Of a stretch of 6,550 nt of DNA, positions 1 to 3,911 are shown in pieces. The translations under genes and the position numbers were made by a program. Each line of letters opens with the position of its first letter. The stretch's first letter is position 1. Under the pieces are notes generated by a model. It was not told the DNA's origin. It saw nothing but the letters and a program-made list of their open reading frames with translations, and ran no database searches. Source of the stretch: UMGS1851 sp900555605 (GTDB lineage Bacteria > Bacillota > Clostridia > UBA1212 > UBA1255); contig CABROF010000118.1 in the NCBI GenBank assembly GCA_902472555.1, positions 1 to 6,550 on the forward strand. The letters run 5' to 3'.

Positions 1-58
1 GGAGTACAGGCAGAGCCTTGGATTAGCAGCTTGAATAGTCCAAGAAAATGTCCGCGGC

Positions 59-208
59 TCAAATTTTGTTTATGTTGAAATATTGGAACGGCTCATCGTA
101 GCCGTAATCATAAGTAATGTTGCTGAAAATCCAATCATAAGCTGTCTGCGCAATTTCGGCATCGGTGTCAGTCTCGGCGCAAAGGGTGTTATTTGGCTTA
201 AACGCGGC
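59..208 (-). pseudogene. Fragment of a transglutaminase-like (TGc) domain protein
   Basis: Reading the minus strand, an open stretch of about 49 codons lies between in-frame stops at 209-211 and 59-61. It encodes ETDTDAEIAQTAYDWIF followed by SNITYDYGYDEP. The run YDWIxxNITYD is typical of the beginning of bacterial transglutaminase/cysteine-protease-like cores, just before the catalytic Cys segment. No start codon with a ribosome site lies upstream. The frame stops before any Gly-x-Cys catalytic motif, and bases 1-58 do not restore one in the frames I read. I therefore call it a decayed remnant of a secreted or surface transglutaminase-like protein. The family assignment rests on one short motif. 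A sequencing frameshift in a gene running off the left edge is an alternative. Confidence 0.45.
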
Positions 209-250
209 TTATTGGCTTAAGGTTTATAGGGGTATCCCCCGAAAAAACCT
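193..250. repeat. Short direct repeat and imperfect hairpin in a gene-poor stretch
   Basis: TTGGCTTAA occurs twice, at 193-201 and 212-220. Directly after it, AGGTTT (220-225) can pair with AAACCT (245-250), enclosing GGGG-tat-CCCC (229-239). The structure is weak and is not followed by a T run, so I do not call it a terminator. It lies between two gene remnants and may mark an old junction. Nothing else in 209-342 looks like an intact gene. Confidence 0.25.
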
Positions 251-342
251 GTATTTATGCGGATTTTCTTAATTCAAGGGCTTCATCGTGGGGAAGAGTC
301 TGCGGTAAGATTCTGATCGCCGTTGGTTCTATATGCCTTTTT

Positions 343-588
343 TTGACCATAATTGAAAAGGCGCACATGCTTCCTGATTGCCAAACAGCACCCAATACGT
401 CTGAAAATTTATTAGTTTTATGCCCTAATTGTCATACGGCTTTTGATAAAAATTATTTGTTTCGCCCGGAGCAAATGAAAAGTCTGAACAGGTCTCTCAG
501 AAGGCTTATAAAATCCCTAAAAATCGTTGTTTTTCAGCTATTACATAGAAGCATACAAAAATCAGGCTTAACAGAAAGCTTTTTCTAA
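343..588 (+). pseudogene. C-terminal half of an HNH endonuclease
   Basis: The 81-residue frame, opened by a TTG at 343, reads EKAHMLPDC, then ENLLVLCPNCH (Cys27, Cys30, His31) and FDK (34-36). This matches the second half of HNH nucleases: the His of the first strand, then the Leu-Cys-Pro-x-Cys-His zinc knuckle and a Phe-Asp near the catalytic helix end. The first Cys-x-x-Cys knuckle that normally precedes EKAH is missing, although the frame stays open upstream for some distance. There is no convincing ribosome site before the TTG or before the ATG at 367. It is most likely a truncated relic of a restriction-type or mobile-element HNH protein. A tiny functional protein is possible but less likely, because one zinc ligand pair is absent. 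Confidence 0.5.
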
Positions 589-703
589 AATGGAGAATTG
601 GTTTGCCGAGTCTGCGGCCCATTTTAACGCAGCATGGTCCTGCCAATCTGTTTAGGCGCGTGGGCGAAGATTGATATCATGGCGGAAACGCAAAAAAATA
701 GTA

Positions 704-733
704 TTGACAATATCAAATCATTAAATCTATTAT
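704..733 (+). promoter_or_regulatory. Sigma-A promoter of the lipoprotein pair
   Basis: A perfect -35 box TTGACA (704-709) and a -10 box TATTAT (728-733) are separated by 18 bases in AT-rich DNA. Transcription should begin near 740, leaving a leader of about 50 bases before the ATG at 790. This placement argues against translation starting at the ATG at 739. The rest of 589-703 shows no gene I can support. Confidence 0.7.
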
Positions 734-776
734 AGTAAATGAGAACCAGAGAAATATTTTATATATTTTTTATTTT

Positions 777-781
777 AGGAG
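777..781 (+). promoter_or_regulatory. Ribosome binding site fixing the start at 790
   Basis: AGGAG lies eight bases before ATG 790. The alternative in-frame ATG at 739 has no such site and coincides with the predicted transcription start. Confidence 0.75.
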
Positions 782-789
782 ATTATAAG

Positions 790-1818
790 ATGAGAAGAAT
801 GATAGCTTTACTTTTGTGTGCTGTTTCTTTTGCAGGTGTGATGAGTCTATACGGCTGCGGCGGCAGTCATACGACCGCAGAGCATGAGACTGCCGCCGCT
901 GCGCCTACTAAGGTGCACACGGCTGCGTCTGTTCCTGCTTTGTATCAGATTAGTCCTGATAGCAGCACTTTAATGATGTGCTATGTGATTAAAACCAAAA
1001 GTGACAAACTGATTGTAATTGACGGCGGGGGCGTGGCAACCAGAGATCAGAATCAGGGATATTTGTATGCAAAGCTTCAGGAGATCAGCGGCAGGAAGGT
1101 TCCGGAGGTTGAGGCATGGTTCCTTTCGCATCTGCATGACGACCATGTGACTGAATTTGCATTGCTTGCATTGGATCCGGAAAAAGAGATAAAAATAAAT
1201 AATGTTTATTTTAATTTTCCTTCAAGAGAATTTATGGAAAGAACAGAAAACGGAAAATTTGCATATCTCTATGATGATATCAAGAATGCCTACGACCGGC
1301 TTTTTGGCGAGGGCTCCTTTGCGGCTGTTCAGGGCAAAAGCGTAAAGCAGGGAGATACGATGAACATAGACGGCGTAGAAATAGAGATCCTGCTTACGGT
1401 CCAGGACAGTGAAGCTGAAACCAATATTAATGATACATCGCTTATTTTCAGAGCCACAATAGAAGGTCAGAAAGTTCTTTTCCTTGGTGATGCTGCTGTC
1501 AGCGAGGGAAACAGACTGCTTAGCGTTCACGGACGGGACCATCTTGAAAGTGATATCGTGCAGATGGCGCATCACGGTCAGGGCGGTGTGTCAAGATTGA
1601 TATACAGAGCGATTAAGCCGACTCTTTGTTTGTGGCCGTCGCCTGACTGGGTGTATGACAATTGGAATGGAAATCTTCAAACTTTTGAAGTGCGTGAGTG
1701 GATGGCTGATCTGAAGGTGCAGTATCATTTTGTAACCGGTTTAAGCGGAACGCAGGTTTTAACTTTTCCGGTAGACTTCAGCGCATTACAGCCGCTGGAT
1801 ATTATGCCCGCAAAATAA
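790..1818 (+). CDS. Lipoprotein with metallo-beta-lactamase fold (ComEC/Rec2-like hydrolase)
   Basis: This is a 342-residue protein predicted to be anchored outside the membrane. Residues 1-22 form a lipoprotein signal peptide (MRRM, then a hydrophobic core) ending in the lipobox LYGC, with Cys23 the lipidated residue. A low-complexity Ala/Thr/His-rich linker (about 24-48) follows. The body is a metallo-beta-lactamase fold: VIDGGG at 76-81, the metal motif HLHDDH at 114-119, NINDTSLIF at 212-220, FLGDA with Asp234, and AHHG with His261/262. These match the order of metal ligands in the MBL domain of the ComEC/Rec2 group, so a two-metal hydrolase is likely, but the substrate (nucleic acid, phosphodiester or other) cannot be told. 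No ComEC membrane domain is present. The start at ATG 790 is supported by AGGAG and by the signal peptide. It is the first gene of a two-gene unit, with 51 bases to the next start. Confidence 0.85.
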   Translation: MRRMIALLLCAVSFAGVMSLYGCGGSHTTAEHETAAAAPTKVHTAASVPALYQISPDSSTLMMCYVIKTKSDKLIVIDGGGVATRDQNQGYLYAKLQEISGRKVPEVEAWFLSHLHDDHVTEFALLALDPEKEIKINNVYFNFPSREFMERTENGKFAYLYDDIKNAYDRLFGEGSFAAVQGKSVKQGDTMNIDGVEIEILLTVQDSEAETNINDTSLIFRATIEGQKVLFLGDAAVSEGNRLLSVHGRDHLESDIVQMAHHGQGGVSRLIYRAIKPTLCLWPSPDWVYDNWNGNLQTFEVREWMADLKVQYHFVTGLSGTQVLTFPVDFSALQPLDIMPAK

Positions 1819-1856
1819 GAACGTACAAAATTGCTGAACAATATCATATTTAAAAC

Positions 1857-1863
1857 AGGAGGG
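1857..1863 (+). promoter_or_regulatory. Strong ribosome binding site fixing the start at 1870
   Basis: AGGAGGG is followed by six T residues and ATG 1870. The frame is open further upstream to a TTG at 1831, but that would place residues in front of the signal peptide and lacks a ribosome site. Confidence 0.8.
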
Positions 1864-1869
1864 TTTTTT

Positions 1870-2769
1870 ATGAGAAAAAGACGATTGATTGTTTTGTTGG
1901 TCTGTTGCTTTTTGCTTACGATGGCTGCCTGCGGCGGAGAACCGTCTTCCAACGGCGGAGAATCCATACCGACAAAAGCAGCAACAAAAGCGCCGGAAAT
2001 CACAACGGCAGCAGAGTCCGCCCCGACGCCTGAACCGACACCAACGCCAACGGAAAGGCCGGTTCCGGTAACTGAGATTCAATATGTGACTGACGGTTTG
2101 GTTGCGCTGTATGAGGCTGATTACAATACAAAATACGGTTTTGATGCAGAGGCCGATTATTGGACAGATATGAGCGGGCAAGGCAATGATATTGAAATTA
2201 TTGATGTAAATGAGGACTTGCATTTTTCGGATCATGGTTTGTGGATATCGTCACAGGTGGTTTATTTTCCCGCATATATTACAGAGCTTATCAATACTGA
2301 CTGCTATACGGTTGAACTGAAGCTTTCTGATTTAGAGATTACAGGCGCTGATTTTGCGACCTTGATCAATAATCATTGTTCAGGCAATAGCGGAAATGAT
2401 CATTTTTCATTGTTTATCAGAACCACTAATGGAGAGTTGGAATTTAAAAATGCCGGCAATGACAGACCTAAGGCAGCAAATGGATTTGATTTGGTTAACG
2501 GACACACTGTAACCATTACCTTTGATTTAGCAGCAGGGGCTGTTCATATGTATTCTGACGGCGTATTGCTTTCTACTACAGTACCTGCCGGTTCCATGGA
2601 TGTTGATGAGGACCTGTTTTTGTTCGTCGGACATAATAGTCAAACCAGTCCGGTCAGCAAAACCTGGAATGGCAATATTCAATCCATTCGGTTCTATGAC
2701 AGAGCTTTAACAGAAGCTGAGGTTGCACAAAACGCGGCTGTTACGGAAGGGATTGTTGTAACCGGGTGA
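1870..2769 (+). CDS. Lipoprotein with Pro/Thr-rich stalk and LamG-like jelly-roll domain
   Basis: This is a 299-residue predicted surface lipoprotein. The signal peptide has the basic start MRKRR, a hydrophobic core and the lipobox MAAC with Cys21. Residues 31-68 are rich in Pro, Thr, Ala and Glu, including the repeat PTPEPTPTPT, which looks like an extended wall-spanning stalk. From about residue 74 (DGLVALYEAD) to 285 the sequence fits a LamG/concanavalin A-like jelly roll (Laminin_G_3 type): WTDMSGQGND at 98-107, HTVTITFD at 212-219, MYSDGVLL at 227-234, LFVGHN at 251-256, and the characteristic closing strand IRFYDRALTEAEV at 273-285. Such domains usually bind carbohydrate or protein; no catalytic residues are recognisable. 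It lies 51 bases after the MBL lipoprotein with no promoter seen between them, so the two are probably co-transcribed and may act together at the surface. The ligand is unknown. Confidence 0.85.
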   Translation: MRKRRLIVLLVCCFLLTMAACGGEPSSNGGESIPTKAATKAPEITTAAESAPTPEPTPTPTERPVPVTEIQYVTDGLVALYEADYNTKYGFDAEADYWTDMSGQGNDIEIIDVNEDLHFSDHGLWISSQVVYFPAYITELINTDCYTVELKLSDLEITGADFATLINNHCSGNSGNDHFSLFIRTTNGELEFKNAGNDRPKAANGFDLVNGHTVTITFDLAAGAVHMYSDGVLLSTTVPAGSMDVDEDLFLFVGHNSQTSPVSKTWNGNIQSIRFYDRALTEAEVAQNAAVTEGIVVTG

Positions 2770-2804
2770 TTCGTCGCGTGCAGCAATTAAAAATTTTTTG
2801 ATAA

Positions 2805-2828
2805 GAACCACCGGATCGGCCGTGGTTC
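2805..2828. terminator. Possible weak hairpin after the lipoprotein unit
   Basis: GAACCAC (2805-2811) and GTGGTTC (2822-2828) form a perfect 7-bp stem with a 10-base loop, 35 bases after the lipoprotein stop. There is no T run on its plus-strand side. An A/T run (about 2790-2799) lies on its left, so it would resemble a terminator only for leftward transcription. The function is uncertain. Confidence 0.25.
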
Positions 2829-2844
2829 GGCAATCAAATGCTAT

Positions 2845-2882
2845 GCAGGGAGGCAGCGCAGAAGTATGCGCTGCCTCCCTGC
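2845..2882. repeat. Perfect 16-bp inverted repeat (long hairpin)
   Basis: GCAGGGAGGCAGCGCA (2845-2860) and its exact reverse complement (2867-2882) are separated by the six-base loop gaagta. As RNA this would be a very stable hairpin. It stands between the convergent ends of the lipoprotein unit and the DUF1848 remnant, where a bidirectional terminator would be expected. However, no proper T run follows on either side, so it could instead be a dispersed palindromic element. Confidence 0.75.
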
Positions 2883-2891
2883 GGTTTCACG

Positions 2892-2933
2892 GCCGGCGCA
2901 TACGGCATCGGGGCGCAGGCCGTATGCGCCGGC
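2892..2933. repeat. Perfect 15-bp inverted repeat next to the first hairpin
   Basis: GCCGGCGCATACGGC (2892-2906) is repeated inverted at 2919-2933 around a 12-base loop. It begins only nine bases after the 16-bp hairpin. On the minus strand the two arms fall in the DUF1848 remnant frame and would encode AGAYG and AVCAG. The first of these fits the family and the second does not clearly do so, so one arm may have arisen by an inverted copying event at the broken end of that gene. Confidence 0.7.
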
Positions 2934-3176
2934 TGTTTCGCCGATCATTGTGCTGAGCTCTGCGATTTCATTTTCTCTTATTTCCCGGATCAGAGGGGTT
3001 TTTAGTTTTTTGTAGGAATCCACAAAGCTGATGATTACCGTGTCGGTATACGGACTGAGGGCTTCGCAGAGTCTCGCAAATTCTGGCTTGTGATACGTGT
3101 ACGTCAGCGTATCATTTAAAATGATGGGATCATAGCGCCAGGGACCGCTCTTTTTAAAAAAATTTGATTTTTCCTC

Positions 3177-3205
3177 TTGACAGATTCATATGTATGCATT
3201 AACAT
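3177..3205 (+). promoter_or_regulatory. Promoter of the heavy-metal operon
   Basis: A perfect -35 box TTGACA (3177-3182) and a -10 box TAACAT (3200-3205) are separated by exactly 17 bases. Transcription should start near 3212, inside the operator palindrome and about 28 bases before the repressor start. Confidence 0.75.
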
Positions 3206-3224
3206 GTGAACGGTTGTTCAAATG
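3203..3224 (+). promoter_or_regulatory. Likely CadC/ArsR-family operator
   Basis: CATGTGAAC (3203-3211) and GTTCAAATG (3216-3224) form an inverted repeat matching at eight of nine positions around a four-base centre. The TGAAC...GTTCA core resembles the imperfect 12-2-12 palindromes bound by SmtB/CadC/CzrA repressors. It overlaps the end of the -10 box and the predicted transcription start, an ideal position for repression by the gene just downstream. Binding is inferred from position and resemblance. Confidence 0.65.
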
Positions 3225-3239
3225 AGAGGATGTGAGGGC

Positions 3240-3602
3240 ATGAATGAAGAAATGGAACGAGACGGCTGCGAATACCTTTGCGTACATGAAGAAGTGGTAA
3301 AAAAGGTCATTGACGAAATGCCGGAGGATGAAACGCTGTATGATCTGGCGGAGCTTTTTAAAATCTTCGGCGATACGACCCGGATTAAGATTTTATACGC
3401 GCTGTTTGAAGCGGAGCTGTGCGTGTGCGATATTGCACAGCTGCTGCGGCTGACCCAGACAGCAGTATCCCATCAGCTTCGCGTGCTGAAGACAAATAAG
3501 CTTGTAAAGTCACGCCGGGATGGAAAAAACATATTCTATTCATTAGCAGATGAGCATGTGCGGCGCATCATCGGTCAGGGAATGGAGCATGTAACGGAAT
3601 AA
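3240..3602 (+). CDS. cadC: CadC-like metal-sensing ArsR-family repressor
   Basis: This 120-residue winged-helix repressor is predicted to bind the operator in front of it and to leave when Cd(II), Pb(II) or Zn(II) binds. The N-terminal CEYLC (Cys10, Cys14) together with ELCVCDI (Cys61, Cys63) gives the four-thiolate alpha-3N site of CadC. A second, alpha-5-type site seems kept: Asp104 and His106 in ADEHVRRI, and His117 with Glu120 at the end. The recognition helix is TQTAVSHQLRVLK (72-84) and the wing is RRDGKNIFYSL (92-102). I choose ATG 3240 because AGAGGA lies nine bases before it. The in-frame ATG at 3222 lies within the operator, about ten bases from the predicted transcription start, with no room for a ribosome site; ATG 3252 would also be possible. 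The CxxxC start and the neighbouring Zn/Cd ATPase favour CadC over an arsenic sensor. Which metal is sensed is not proven. Confidence 0.88.
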   Translation: MNEEMERDGCEYLCVHEEVVKKVIDEMPEDETLYDLAELFKIFGDTTRIKILYALFEAELCVCDIAQLLRLTQTAVSHQLRVLKTNKLVKSRRDGKNIFYSLADEHVRRIIGQGMEHVTE

Positions 3603-3636
3603 ACAGAAATTATGCAGATGATATGAAATCAGATGA

Positions 3637-3642
3637 AGGGAG
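3637..3642 (+). promoter_or_regulatory. Ribosome binding site fixing the start at 3651
   Basis: AGGGAG lies eight bases before ATG 3651. The in-frame ATG at 3633 would sit directly in front of this site and has no good site of its own. Confidence 0.65.
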
Positions 3643-3650
3643 ACGGTAAA

Positions 3651-3869
3651 ATGAAAAAAAGCTATCAGCTGTCGGATTTAGATTGTGCAAACTGTGCGCA
3701 GAAAATGGAGGATGCCATTCGTAAGATAGAGGGTGTAGAGGCGGCGGAGGTAAGCTTCCTTTTGCAGAAGCTCACTTTGACAGCAGAGGACGAACACTTT
3801 GATGAAATCTTAAAGAAAGTCGTGAAGGTATGCAGAAAAATCGAGCCGGACTGTGAAATTAAGCTTTAA
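3651..3869 (+). CDS. Free-standing HMA heavy-metal-binding protein
   Basis: This 72-residue cytoplasmic protein consists of a single heavy-metal-associated (HMA) ferredoxin-like domain. The metal loop is LDCANCAQKMEDAI, with Cys12 and Cys15 as the CxxC ligands; the preceding Asp11 gives the DCxxC form often seen in N-terminal domains of Zn/Cd ATPases rather than the MxCxxC of copper chaperones. GVEAAEVSFLLQKLTL (29-44) is the middle strand-turn-strand. The next gene encodes a P1B ATPase with no such domain, so this protein probably replaces the missing N-terminal domain in trans, as metal donor, regulator or buffer. It lies 48 bases after the repressor and 42 before the ATPase start. A copper-chaperone role is possible but is less consistent with the ATPase type. 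Confidence 0.85.
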   Translation: MKKSYQLSDLDCANCAQKMEDAIRKIEGVEAAEVSFLLQKLTLTAEDEHFDEILKKVVKVCRKIEPDCEIKL

Positions 3870-3882
3870 ACGCTTCTTCCTG

Positions 3883-3896
3883 CGCCGCGGCCGGCG
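3883..3896 (+). promoter_or_regulatory. Small GC hairpin before the ATPase ribosome site
   Basis: CGCCG-cggc-CGGCG forms a 5-bp all-GC stem with a four-base loop, ending five bases before the modest ribosome site GGGTGA (3901-3906) of the ATPase. It could affect mRNA processing or ATPase translation relative to the HMA protein. There is no T run, so it is not a terminator. Confidence 0.3.
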
Positions 3897-3911
3897 AAAC
3901 GGGTGATCAAT

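Larger units (their letters stand above)
2841..3149 (-). pseudogene. Truncated DUF1848 family gene
   Basis: The minus strand encodes SGPWRYDPIILNDTL, then SPYTDTVIISFVDSYKK, REIRENEIAELS and a final AYGLRPDAV before running to a stop at 2841-2843. WRYDPI followed by a VIISFVDxYKK segment is, from memory, the middle of DUF1848 (PF08902) proteins, an uncharacterised family of roughly 300 residues. The N-terminal part, including the usual SRRTDIP start, is absent: a TGA stands in frame shortly upstream, and the sequence there is instead the promoter region of the metal operon. The Cys-containing C-terminal part is also lost and replaced by inverted-repeat sequence. About one third of the gene remains, so it should not be functional. 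No start or ribosome site is evident. Confidence 0.6.

Noticed and set aside
679..735. Small frame MAETQKNSIDNIKSLNLL between the HNH relic and the lipoprotein operon
   Set aside because: It is only 18 codons, has no ribosome site, and runs through the -35/-10 promoter boxes, so it is better read as promoter DNA.
739..789. Earlier in-frame ATG at 739 for the MBL lipoprotein
   Set aside because: It coincides with the predicted transcription start, has no ribosome site, and would bury the lipoprotein signal peptide 17 residues inside the protein.
1786..2235. Minus-strand open frame rich in Cys and Arg opposite the LamG lipoprotein
   Set aside because: Its composition is the reverse reading of the Pro/Thr-rich stalk. 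The plus strand has a strong ribosome site, signal peptide and domain, so this is a shadow.
2845..2882. The 16-bp hairpin as a classical intrinsic terminator
   Set aside because: The stem is ideal, but no T run follows on the plus strand (GGTTTCAC) or the minus strand, so I list it as an inverted repeat with termination only as a possibility.
2845..2933. CRISPR array or IS ends
   Set aside because: The two hairpins differ in sequence, there are no regularly spaced repeats, and no transposase or cas gene is in the window.
3240..3602. Repressor as an arsenic-sensing ArsR
   Set aside because: The ELCVCD motif alone would allow it, but the N-terminal CxxxC pair, the extra Asp/His site and the Zn/Cd ATPase in the operon fit CadC better, and no ars transport or reductase gene is present.
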